From the NCBI RefSeq assembly GCF_004115155.1, contig NZ_RDSM01000001.1, positions 2,356,001 through 2,420,000 of the forward strand: a DNA stretch of 64,000 nucleotides, written 5' to 3'. The translations under genes were made by a program, and so were the position numbers. The stretch comes from Granulicella sibirica (GTDB lineage: Bacteria > Acidobacteriota > Terriglobia > Terriglobales > Acidobacteriaceae). The stretch's first letter is position 1. Each line of letters starts with the position of its first letter. Below the pieces are notes generated by a model. That model ran no database searches. It saw nothing but the letters and a program-made list of their open reading frames with translations, and was not told the origin of the DNA. Positions 8,601 through 15,740 of this stretch are shown piece by piece.

Positions 8601-9186
8601 GCTTCCGTTCGGACCGGGCAAGAGGTTCCTGCATGATGGCATTCTGGCCCACACGATCGGAGGCTGGAAGCTCTCCGGGATCCTCTCGCTGGTCACGGGA
8701 ACGCCGTTTACGGTGACGGCAAACGGCGGCAACATCAATACCGGCGGTGAGACCCAGACGGCGAACCTCAGCGGTGTCTACCGCGTGCTGCATGGGATCG
8801 GGAGCGGACACAACTGGTTCGATCCGACGCAGTTCTCGCAGCCGGCCGGATGTGCCGGGTATGCGACCGCGACTCCGACGACCGTGACCTGCCCACTGAT
8901 CGCGGGGCAGACGATCGGCAACCTGGGGCGGAATACGTTCTACGGGCCGGGCTTTATCCAGGACAATCTTTCCCTCTTCAAGACCTTCAGTCTTTATGAG
9001 GGATTCACCCTGGACGTTCGTGCGGATGCCTTCCAGCTTTCGAACACGCCACAGTTTGCCAACCCATCCGCATCGCTGACCAGCACGACATTTGGGCAGA
9101 TTACGGGTGTTGTGGGAAGCGGCACGGGAGCGAATGGGGTAGGGGGCGGACGGTCGCTGCAGCTGGCGGCGATTTTGAAGTTCTGA
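5656..9186 (+). CDS. Oar-like TonB-dependent outer-membrane receptor with carboxypeptidase-regulatory-like domain
   Basis: 1176 residues. A long charged N-region and a hydrophobic core (LLLVATVLCLLLPF) end in SFAQ near residue 52, a probable Sec signal peptide. Residues ~55-135 form a carboxypeptidase-regulatory-like (CNA-B/SusC-like) beta-sandwich (ATLVGTVNDKTGASV, YSIPDLQPGLYSITVEAAGF). A plug domain follows (LPIGVNRNFQSLLNLVPG; ELGRAIGAVTNVTLKSG), then a large beta-barrel ending in ...LAAILKF with a terminal aromatic residue, as needed for barrel insertion. Terriglobia genomes carry many such receptors, usually linked to uptake of complex carbohydrates or peptides; the ligand cannot be inferred. 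Start ATG 5656 has GAGGCAGGT upstream. It is transcribed alone; a short hairpin (9234-9252) follows the stop. Confidence 0.9.
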   Translation: MRASTPNLPLPFSRLKRAGFSVSQHVAKQAHRLLLVATVLCLLLPFCSRSFAQTVSATLVGTVNDKTGASVANTKVTATDLATNTPHTATTNDSGNYSIPDLQPGLYSITVEAAGFSRETRPSVDIVVNTTTRIDFSLSPGAVTDTITVTDTVPVMQTDRADISTKLEAEKMENLPIGVNRNFQSLLNLVPGTTPASFQHSQFFNAQSSLQTEVNGTPRMGNSYQIEGIDDDERTGLLQIMIPPADAIATVDVSTNNFEAELGRAIGAVTNVTLKSGANKFHGSASEYLQNSDLNARSYFASSVGHLAYNYFGGNISGPIFRNKLFFYGDYFRTSDHEANANTMTIPFQKYYTPNAAGFVDLSDLLNTTTGKGQIYDPATGNPLTGAGRTPFAGNLIPYSRVNPVSIALLKLLPAPNTNATTLSSPSNNYFATLPFQKASDTYDAKIDYQLSSKDHLSYRYGYQKSNVFQAPVFGSVGGGPANGAFAGTGIQNAYSTGLNYDRAFSSTLLTEVRVGVAHYRSSATPTDYGSNDATNIGIPGVNINPFTSGQVGISLGSFSSPIIGYSASVPWVRGETNIDVVNHWTKIIGNHTIKFGGDLRRIRDELLQDQTFSPRGVITFGENQTSIPGGSTNAANDMASMLLDVPSGVGRDINTFTPDLRAWWIFSFAGDKWQATSKLTVDYGVRWEIYPPMTPAHPSGFSNYIPTNNTLVLAGVGGNPSNMGLKNHYGYFAPRTGFAYRATEGTVIRGGFGISYTPFPDNSYAYNYPVRANNQYSTCNSGYQAAVYTCTNNVAGAIVTYQAGFPAPVAVPIPSNGIITATGNAQLTSQSYNYIPLNYQNPYVESWNMAIQQALPGQFSMQLAYVANHGVHIATAQNINLGDRLNCGTACYPGVVAGFSRTAGTTEYFIGNSSNYQSLQLQISRRLTNGLSSTSAFTWGKGLGYQGGDDGGYSFSLQTRRNYAPNDYDRRLNFEQSATYELPFGPGKRFLHDGILAHTIGGWKLSGILSLVTGTPFTVTANGGNINTGGETQTANLSGVYRVLHGIGSGHNWFDPTQFSQPAGCAGYATATPTTVTCPLIAGQTIGNLGRNTFYGPGFIQDNLSLFKTFSLYEGFTLDVRADAFQLSNTPQFANPSASLTSTTFGQITGVVGSGTGANGVGGGRSLQLAAILKF

Positions 9187-9269
9187 CCGGGAGCCCGTGG
9201 TATCGAGTGCCTCAGGGGTTGTCTGAAGGGGTGGTCTGAATTCGGTTCAGACGATTTTGATTATTACTG

Positions 9270-9297
9270 TTGACGATATATCGGCGGTGGATATAAT
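9270..9297 (+). promoter_or_regulatory. Strong promoter with embedded palindrome, padR at 9305
   Basis: TTGACG (9270-9275), 16-bp spacer, perfect TATAAT (9292-9297). CGATATATCG (9274-9283) is a perfect 10-bp palindrome that begins in the -35 box and runs into the spacer, a natural position for autorepression by PadR. The -10 ends 7 bp before ATG 9305, so transcription should start at or within a base or two of the ATG. Confidence 0.65.
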
Positions 9298-9304
9298 TGA
9301 ACGC

Positions 9305-9646
9305 ATGAGCGCGGTATCTTCCGAGACGAACGAATCTTCGCCGCTTACGCCAGCCGTGTTTGCGATTCTGCTGGCGTTGGCGGATGGCGAGAAGCATGGG
9401 TACGCCATCATGCAGGAGGCAAGAGAACACACGCCGATGGGGCCGGGGACACTTTACGGTTCGCTGGACCGGCTGTTGGCGAGCGGCATGGTCGAAGAGA
9501 CGGGGGTAGACGGAGACGCTCGGAGACGCTTTTACAAACTGACTGATGGCGGAGTTCGGGCTCTCGCTTTGGAAACCGTTCGGCTGGAGCGGGCGAGCGC
9601 GAGGGCGCGGGCGAAGGGTGTGCGGTCGATCGAGGTGAGAGCATGA
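9305..9646 (+). CDS. PadR-family transcriptional regulator (first copy)
   Basis: 113 residues from ATG 9305. The winged-helix core is LTPAVFAILLALADGEKHGYAIMQE, the recognition/turn region GPGTLYGSLDRLLASG, and the wing RRRFYKLTDGG, all typical of PadR subfamily proteins with a short C-terminal helix. I prefer 9305 to the upstream in-frame ATG at 9257 because the promoter -10 box (9292-9297) lies between them, which would make the longer protein untranscribed from that promoter and the mRNA leaderless. The gene overlaps the next one by ATGA (9643-9646), so the two are translationally coupled. Confidence 0.88.
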   Translation: MSAVSSETNESSPLTPAVFAILLALADGEKHGYAIMQEAREHTPMGPGTLYGSLDRLLASGMVEETGVDGDARRRFYKLTDGGVRALALETVRLERASARARAKGVRSIEVRA

Positions 9647-10428
9647 CCATGAAGATCCGTGAGGCGTTCTTTCTGCGTTGCTACGGAGCGGCGCTGCATC
9701 TGTATCCGAAGAAGTTTCGGGAGCGCTACGGAGCGCAGATGATGGATGCGGTTCGGCTGGACCGGGCGAGGTCGGCGAATGATTTCTTTCTCGGGCTCTC
9801 CCTGGCATGGGATGGCGGACGGGCCGCGATCGGAGAGCATCTGCGCGAAGCGAGCCTGGTTCGCCCAGGATACGCGGCGTTGTTTGCCACGTTTTTTACT
9901 TTTTTGCTGCTTGTGGCTTCTGTCACGTTTCAGAATGTGTTGCGCATCGGGGCCGACCGGCAGCCGCAACGACTCACTTCCAGCGTACGGCGGCAGATAG
10001 CACAGGGATCGAGTGGCACGGATTTCCTGGGTGGATTGAAGATGGAGCTGAGCTCGAAGGCGTGGCTTGAGAGTTCCACTCCGTTTGCGGTGGTCTACGA
10101 CTCCTCAGGAGCGGCGGTCACCGGGAATGCGACACTTCGGGGATTGCTGCCGCAACCTCCATCTGGAATCTTCGCTCAGATACGGGCCAAAGGAACGGAT
10201 AAGGTCACCTGGCAGCCGGCTGCGGATTTGCGGATTGCGTTGGTCGGTCAGAGGCTTCCGGACGGTGGTTACGTGCTGGCAGGCCAAAGCTTGATCGTCT
10301 CCGAGAAGCGGGAGATCGAGTTTCATCGGCTCTTGATCTGGATGTGGGTGGCTATGCTGGCGGGTGTGGCGCTTTCTCTGGCTTTTGGCTGGAGGAGGAC
10401 GGATCGAGACGGTTTGGCTCGCGGTTAG
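9643..10428 (+). CDS. PadR-coupled bitopic membrane protein of unknown function
   Basis: 261 residues. The cytoplasmic N-terminus has LYPKKFRERYGAQMMDAV, the 'YPxxFRxRYGxEM' block that recurs in Terriglobia membrane proteins encoded next to PadR regulators. TM1 is around residues 77-97 (YAALFATFFTFLLLVASV), then a ~130-residue extracytoplasmic part, then TM2 near 230-250 (LLIWMWVAMLAGVALSLAF) and a short basic tail. The exported part has a VVYDSSGAAV segment reminiscent of a sensor-type loop, but I cannot name a domain. Overlap with padR (ATGA) implies that both act together, for example as regulator and membrane target or sensor. Confidence 0.75.
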   Translation: MTMKIREAFFLRCYGAALHLYPKKFRERYGAQMMDAVRLDRARSANDFFLGLSLAWDGGRAAIGEHLREASLVRPGYAALFATFFTFLLLVASVTFQNVLRIGADRQPQRLTSSVRRQIAQGSSGTDFLGGLKMELSSKAWLESSTPFAVVYDSSGAAVTGNATLRGLLPQPPSGIFAQIRAKGTDKVTWQPAADLRIALVGQRLPDGGYVLAGQSLIVSEKREIEFHRLLIWMWVAMLAGVALSLAFGWRRTDRDGLARG

Positions 10429-10458
10429 TGGGCCTCATTGCGGTTTCAGCCGACGGCT

Positions 10459-11502
10459 CTATGAGACCCATTTGAGTAACCGGATGACCCCCATGGCGGC
10501 TCCTCGGGAGTGGGCGGAGACTTCGCCGGCGCGGGATTCGATCTCTTTGCGCTTGGTCGAGTAGTAGCGGTAGGCCTTGACCATCATTTCCTGGTTGGAA
10601 ACGGTGGGTGACCAGCCGAGGCGCTGGCGGATTCTTGTGGTGTCGAACTCGAAGTCTTCGGCGATCATGCGGTAGTGGTAGGGGCCGAGGGGGGAGACGC
10701 CTAGTTTGTGGGCGAGCTTCATGGCGGCGATGGTGGGGGCTTCGGGGAGTTGGGCTACGCGGGCTTTGGTGCCGGCGGCGTCGATGATGGCCTGGTAGAC
10801 CTCGCGGAGGGTGGGGACGTTGGCGGCTCCGATGTGGAAGAGGTCGGAGCGGGTGTAGTTGGCGGAGGCGATGCAGGCGGTGGCGAGGTCCTGGGCGTCG
10901 ATGAACTGGTAGCGGTTGCCTCCGTCGCCGACTACCCAGACCTTGTGGCCTTCGTCGATGAACTCGAAGAGAATGGCGAGGAGGCCGAGGCGGCCGGCTT
11001 CGATGATGGTGGGGCAGCGGATGGTGACGATGTTGAGGTCGTTCTCGAAGGGCTTGAGGGCTTCTTCGGCGGCCAGCTTGGAGCGGCCGTAGAGCTCGAC
11101 GGGGGCGGGGATGTCGTCTTCGCGGACGGGGCGGCCTACGTTGTGGGCCCAGAGGCAGTTGGTGGAGATGAAGACGAAGGGTTTCACCGAATGCTTGCGG
11201 GCGGCTTCGGCGAGGATGTGGGTTCCGTCTACGTTCGAGGTCCAGAGGTCGTCGTCGGCGATCTTCTCGTGGGCGAGCATGGCGGCGCAGTGCATGACGG
11301 CGTCGAAGTGCTCGGTGGCGAAGAGGGTGTCGACGAGGGCGGTGTCGCGGATGTCGCCCTGGATGGATTTGAGGTTGGTGGCGGGTGGGTCGGGCTCGGC
11401 GACGAGGTCGAGGTTGACGACATCGTAGCCCTCGGTGAGGAGGCGACGCTTGAGGGCCCCGCCGAAGAATCCGGAGCCTCCGGTGACTAGGACTTTCTTC
11501 AC
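10459..11502 (-). CDS. NAD(P)-dependent epimerase/dehydratase (extended SDR, 3-beta-HSD-like)
   Basis: 347 residues. The N-terminal Rossmann motif is KKVLVTGGSGFFGG; D-box and catalytic region include MHCAAMLAH and the YxxxK-type ELYGRSKLAAEE, with the serine-like position in ISTNCLWA. It is related to the 3-beta-hydroxysteroid dehydrogenase/UDP-sugar epimerase branch. The start is GTG 11502, preceded by AAGAGG; the frame is open far upstream but there it is an out-of-frame shadow of the glycosyltransferase gene. GTG and the glycosyltransferase stop overlap (GTGA, 11499-11502), so the two are coupled and probably act on the same polyprenyl- or nucleotide-linked sugar, which is an inference from context. 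Confidence 0.85.
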   Translation of the reverse strand: MKKVLVTGGSGFFGGALKRRLLTEGYDVVNLDLVAEPDPPATNLKSIQGDIRDTALVDTLFATEHFDAVMHCAAMLAHEKIADDDLWTSNVDGTHILAEAARKHSVKPFVFISTNCLWAHNVGRPVREDDIPAPVELYGRSKLAAEEALKPFENDLNIVTIRCPTIIEAGRLGLLAILFEFIDEGHKVWVVGDGGNRYQFIDAQDLATACIASANYTRSDLFHIGAANVPTLREVYQAIIDAAGTKARVAQLPEAPTIAAMKLAHKLGVSPLGPYHYRMIAEDFEFDTTRIRQRLGWSPTVSNQEMMVKAYRYYSTKRKEIESRAGEVSAHSRGAAMGVIRLLKWVS

Positions 11503-12869
11503 GCAAACCTCTTGGGGGACTTTTGCCAGGACCAGGTTCGGGTGCGGTCCGCTGACTGGAAAAGATAGACGGACAGGATGCAGATGAGGGGTTCGAGCGG
11601 GTGGCGGAAGCGGGCTTGCACGGTGATGAAGTAGTAGAGGACGGGGTAGAGGGCGAAGGCCCAGAAGAAGAGCCACGCGCCGGGGATTCGGTTGCGGAGG
11701 GCGAGGGCGAGGCCGAGGAGGCTGCTGACGCTGAGGAAGCCGAAGTTCAGCTCGCGGATGACCTCGGTGGCGACGCTTTTTTCGATGGGATGGGGCACGC
11801 TGCTCCAGAAGAAGTAGACGCGCTGCAGGACGTGTCCGACGAAGCGCCTGGGGTTGGCGCGGATGATCTGGTTCGCGCGGAGGCCCTGCTGCTTGCTGTA
11901 GTTTACCTCGCCGAGTCGTGCGTAGCGCTGGAAGGCGGGGTCGCTCTCGTAGATGGGGACGGTAGCTCCCCAGGGGAAGCCTTGGTTCCAGGGCTCGACG
12001 GATTCGCAGAGCTCGGCGCCGAAGTTGGCGCGGAGGGGGACGAAGGCGTGGAGGGCGTAGGCGTTGCGGATGACCCACGGGGTCATGAGGGCGAGGCAGG
12101 CGAGGGCGGCGAGGGTGATGTCGCGAAGGGCGATGGGGATCCGGCGGGGGACGCGGAGGTTGTCCCAGGCCATCCAGAGGCAGAAGGCGGGAAGGGCGAG
12201 GAGGAGGGAGCTGTTGAGGAGGGAGATGATGCCCCATGCGGTTCCGAAGAGGATCCAGCTTTGGGGGCGGTTGGGATTGGAGGATTCGGGGTCGCCTATG
12301 CCGCGGACTTTGAGGGCGAGGAGGATGACCCAGGCGAAGAAGAAGGCGGTGATAGACATGTCCCAGATCCAGCGGACGGCGTATTGCATGGCGGCGGGAT
12401 AGAGAGCCCAGAGCCAGCCGGACCAGAGGGCGATGCTTCGTCCACGTTCGTCGCGGCCGAAGGTGCGGATGGAGATTTTGTAGATGATGGGGGCGGTGGC
12501 GGCGGAGAAGATGCAGTTGACGGCGAGGATGGCCCAGGAAGAGAGGGCGGTGTAGACGCCGAATAGCTTGAAGGAGGCCGCGATGAGGAGGGGGTAGAGG
12601 GGTGGGCACCAGGCGGTGGGGCCGCTGTGTCCGGTGAAGGGGTCGGCGAAGCCGTAGCCGGTGGCGAGGGCTCGGGCGATGCGGCCCATCTCCCAGCCGA
12701 ACTCGAAGTGGTCGTGGATGAGGCGCATGCGGTAGCCGTGCGCGAGGGTCATGTAGAGGAGGCGGATGAGGAAGCCGGTCCAGAACATGCGCGAGGGGAG
12801 GCGGGATTCGGCTCCGTCGCCGCGGAGGAAGGCGGCCAGGGCTTTGCCTCTCGATGGGGTTTCGTCCAT
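11499..12869 (-). CDS. GT-C type membrane glycosyltransferase (PMT/ArnT/GT39-83-like)
   Basis: 456 residues with about ten hydrophobic segments. An acidic pair in the first extracytoplasmic loop (DHFEFGWEMGRIA), followed by the GYGFADPF and PTAWCPPLYPLLIA motifs, matches the polyprenol-phosphate-sugar-dependent glycosyltransferases that act on the periplasmic side. The C-terminal third contains a soluble loop and YFITVQARFRHPLEPLICIL, a conserved arginine-rich turn of this group. It lies 22 bp downstream of the ADOP gene at 12892 and overlaps the epimerase, so it may be transcribed with either or both. Confidence 0.8.
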   Translation of the reverse strand: MDETPSRGKALAAFLRGDGAESRLPSRMFWTGFLIRLLYMTLAHGYRMRLIHDHFEFGWEMGRIARALATGYGFADPFTGHSGPTAWCPPLYPLLIAASFKLFGVYTALSSWAILAVNCIFSAATAPIIYKISIRTFGRDERGRSIALWSGWLWALYPAAMQYAVRWIWDMSITAFFFAWVILLALKVRGIGDPESSNPNRPQSWILFGTAWGIISLLNSSLLLALPAFCLWMAWDNLRVPRRIPIALRDITLAALACLALMTPWVIRNAYALHAFVPLRANFGAELCESVEPWNQGFPWGATVPIYESDPAFQRYARLGEVNYSKQQGLRANQIIRANPRRFVGHVLQRVYFFWSSVPHPIEKSVATEVIRELNFGFLSVSSLLGLALALRNRIPGAWLFFWAFALYPVLYYFITVQARFRHPLEPLICILSVYLFQSADRTRTWSWQKSPKRFA

Positions 12870-12891
12870 TCCTCCAATTCTATTCGTGGCT

Positions 12892-15687
12892 TCACTCGTG
12901 ACGCAGGGCTTGCATGGGTTCTACGCGGGAGGCGCGGACGGCTGGGACCCATCCGGCTACGAGGGCTACGGTGACGAGGAGAAGAGCGGAGCCGGCGAGG
13001 GAGAGCGGGTCGTTGGGTTGCAGGCCGTAGAGCATCGATTTGACGAGCTTGCCGAGGGCGATGGCTACCGCTAAACCGGCGACTACGCCGAGGAGGGAGA
13101 GCCAGCCGGCTTCGCGGAGGACCATGACGCGGACCTGGTTGCGACGGGCTCCGAGGGCGAGGCGGATGCCGATCTCGTTGGTGCGTTGGGAGACGCTGTA
13201 GGCCATGATGCCGTAGATGCCGACACAGGCGAGGGCAAGCGCGAGGATGCCGAAGCCTGAGGTGAGGGTGGCGAACATTCTCTCTTGCTGCATGGTGGCG
13301 TCGATCTGCTGCTGCTGGGTGCGGACGTTCATCATGGGTAGGTCGGGGTCGATGGCCTGGATGGCGGCGCGGAGGCTGGGGACGATGGCGTCCGGGTCCA
13401 TCCGGGTGCGGACCATATAGACCATGCCGCCGACTACGGGTTGCTGGCGGTAGAGGTCGAAGTGAACGGGCGGCGGCTCGCGGCGAAGGCTGGAGTAGTG
13501 GAAGTCGGCGCAGATGCCGATGACCTCGATCCATCTCTCCTTGGGGCCCGTGTCTTTGCTGCGACGATGGCGGTCGAGAAGGAAGTGGCGGCCGATGGGG
13601 TTTACGTTCGGGAAGAACTTTTTTGCGAGGGCCTGGTTGATGACCGAGACCGGCTGCGAGGTCTCGGTGTCGCGGGATTCGAAGCCGCGCCCGGCGATCA
13701 TCGGGATGCCCATGACAGGGATGTAGTTCTGGCTGACGTCGGCGAGGTTCGCGGTGTTGCTTTCGGTCGCGTGAGCGCTCAGATTTGCGTCGGCGCCCTC
13801 GGGGAAGAGGGTGGAGTTGGATCCGCTTTCAGAGATGAGAGGGATATCGGAGAGAACGACACCTTCGACTCCGGGGATAGTCGCGAGGCGATCCTCGATC
13901 TGGTTGTGAAGGGTAATGTCCTTCCCGGCGACGTAGCGGCGGTCGGGCGGGTTGATCTCGAAGAGGATGAGGTGGTCGGTGCGGAAGCCAGCATCGACGG
14001 AGTTGAGCTTGACGAGGGAGCGGAGGAAGAGGCCGGAGGCTACGACTAGGAGGGTGGATAAGGCTAGCTGGAAGGCGACGATGGCTCGTCCGCTCCAGCC
14101 TTTGCGGCGTTTTGTCGAGGTGTTGGCGGTGTCCTTGAGGCCTGCGCTCACGTTGGCGCGGGTGGCGGCCCAGGCGGGGAAGAGGCCGAAGAGCAGACCG
14201 GTGAGGATGGTGACGGAGGCGGTGAAGCCGAAGACGCGCCAGTCGAAGGGGACGTTGAGGTCGTTGCGCTCCCAGGCGTTGACGAGGAGTCTGGGGAGGG
14301 TGTTGCGGCCGAGGTAGCCGAGGATAAGGCCGCAGACGCCACCGAGGGCTGAGAGCATCAGGCTTTCGGTGATGACCTGGCGGAGGACGCGCCAGCGGCT
14401 GGCTCCGAGGGCGAGGCGTACGGTCATCTCGCGATGGCGAGCGGCGGCGCGGGCGAGCAGGAGGTTGGCGGTGTTGGCGCAAGCGAGGAGAAGGACGAGG
14501 CCGACCATGGTCAGGAGGACGTACATGGGTTTGGCGTAGCTGCGGCCGCTGGCGTTCATGCCCCTGCTTCCGTCTTCGAGCAGGATGTTGGGGATTTGGT
14601 CGCCCTTGGCGATGGTGACGGTGGCGCGGGCGGCGGCGTTAAAGGAGACGTCGAGGGCGGCCCGGGCCTGTTCGGCCGATGCACCGGGTTTGAGGCGACC
14701 CATCATCTGGACCCACCAGAGCCTGGTGCTGGTGAGTATCGGTCCGTTGTTCCCTACTTCGGGACGGAGGAGAGGCATTAACGACATCGGAAGGAAGACT
14801 TCGGGCGAGGACTGAACGGATTTCGCGCCGGTGAAGCCGCTGGCGTTGACGCCGATGATGGTGACGGGGTTCGAGTCGAGCGAGATGACCTTGCCGATGG
14901 CGTCCGGGGAGCGTCCATAGGCTCGCTCCCAGAAGCCTTCGCTGATGACGGCGACGCCGGCGGACCCGAGGATGTCGTCGGTGTCCTCGATGGGACGTCC
15001 GAGTTGCGGACGGGTGTCCATCTGGGCGTACATGTTGCCGGTGACGAACTCGACGGAGATGGGCTGGGCATTGCCGTCGACGGTGGCGTTGACGCGGCTC
15101 ATGTCCTTGAAGGCGAAGATGTCTTCGAGAGCGCGGTTGTCGCGACGCATCTGCTCGTAGATGGGGAAGGTGAAGCTCTCACTCAGGATGCCGCCGGTTC
15201 CGTTGGGATACTGGCTTCCCCAGTTGCTGTGAGCGATGACGTTATGGCCGCCGCTCCAGGCTACAAGCTGCAACTGTTCGGGATGGGGAACGGCGAGGCG
15301 GGTGTAGAGCATCTCGTTGGCGAGGGAGAAGATGGTGGTGTTGGCCCCGATGGCGAGGGCAAGGGAGCCTACGGCGATGGCGGTGAAGCCGGGGCTCTTG
15401 CGGAGGATGCGGGCCCCGTAGACGATATCGGCGAGGAGCTCATCCCATAAGCGGAGGCCGAGGGAGTGGCGCATGCCGTCCTTGTGGGTGGCGATACCGC
15501 CGAACTCGAGGCGAGCCCGGCGGCGGGCTTCGGCTTCGGTGAGGCCGTGTTCGCGCATGAGGTCGGTGGCGCGGGCTTCGAGGTGAAAGGCGACTTCGGC
15601 GTTCATGTCGGCATCGATCCGGCGGGGGTTCGCGATAGAGCGGAGCCAGGATCTTGTTTTTGCTGCCAGCCTTCCGAGGGGTGTCAT
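12892..15687 (-). CDS. ADOP-type orphan ABC permease (MacB/FtsX), second tandem copy
   Basis: 931 residues. N-terminal ~80-residue 'permease prefix' (DADMNAEVAFHLEARATDLMREHGL...RRARLEFGG), TM1 in SPGFTAIAVGSLALAIGANT, a MacB-like periplasmic domain, a central block of FtsX helices (YVLLTMVGLVLLLACANTANLLLARAAARHREM...LALGASRWRVL), a second periplasmic domain, and a C-terminal FtsX block (RTNEIGIRLALGARRNQVRVMVLRE). This duplicated FtsX layout with no ATPase is the Acidobacterial Duplicated Orphan Permease family. It follows its paralogue by 53 bp and shares long nearly identical stretches with it. Function unknown; export of lipids, peptides or polysaccharide is proposed for relatives. Confidence 0.9.
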   Translation of the reverse strand: MTPLGRLAAKTRSWLRSIANPRRIDADMNAEVAFHLEARATDLMREHGLTEAEARRRARLEFGGIATHKDGMRHSLGLRLWDELLADIVYGARILRKSPGFTAIAVGSLALAIGANTTIFSLANEMLYTRLAVPHPEQLQLVAWSGGHNVIAHSNWGSQYPNGTGGILSESFTFPIYEQMRRDNRALEDIFAFKDMSRVNATVDGNAQPISVEFVTGNMYAQMDTRPQLGRPIEDTDDILGSAGVAVISEGFWERAYGRSPDAIGKVISLDSNPVTIIGVNASGFTGAKSVQSSPEVFLPMSLMPLLRPEVGNNGPILTSTRLWWVQMMGRLKPGASAEQARAALDVSFNAAARATVTIAKGDQIPNILLEDGSRGMNASGRSYAKPMYVLLTMVGLVLLLACANTANLLLARAAARHREMTVRLALGASRWRVLRQVITESLMLSALGGVCGLILGYLGRNTLPRLLVNAWERNDLNVPFDWRVFGFTASVTILTGLLFGLFPAWAATRANVSAGLKDTANTSTKRRKGWSGRAIVAFQLALSTLLVVASGLFLRSLVKLNSVDAGFRTDHLILFEINPPDRRYVAGKDITLHNQIEDRLATIPGVEGVVLSDIPLISESGSNSTLFPEGADANLSAHATESNTANLADVSQNYIPVMGIPMIAGRGFESRDTETSQPVSVINQALAKKFFPNVNPIGRHFLLDRHRRSKDTGPKERWIEVIGICADFHYSSLRREPPPVHFDLYRQQPVVGGMVYMVRTRMDPDAIVPSLRAAIQAIDPDLPMMNVRTQQQQIDATMQQERMFATLTSGFGILALALACVGIYGIMAYSVSQRTNEIGIRLALGARRNQVRVMVLREAGWLSLLGVVAGLAVAIALGKLVKSMLYGLQPNDPLSLAGSALLLVTVALVAGWVPAVRASRVEPMQALRHE

Positions 15688-15740
15688 GGTTGCACCTGTA
15701 TGGGGTAGCTCATTGGTTTGGTTGGAGACGCGAGGTGGTG

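Noticed and set aside
11503..12609. N-terminal extension of the epimerase frame to 12609
   Set aside because: Arg/Pro/His-rich peptide out of frame over the glycosyltransferase gene; the Rossmann motif starts right after GTG 11502, which has its own ribosome binding site.
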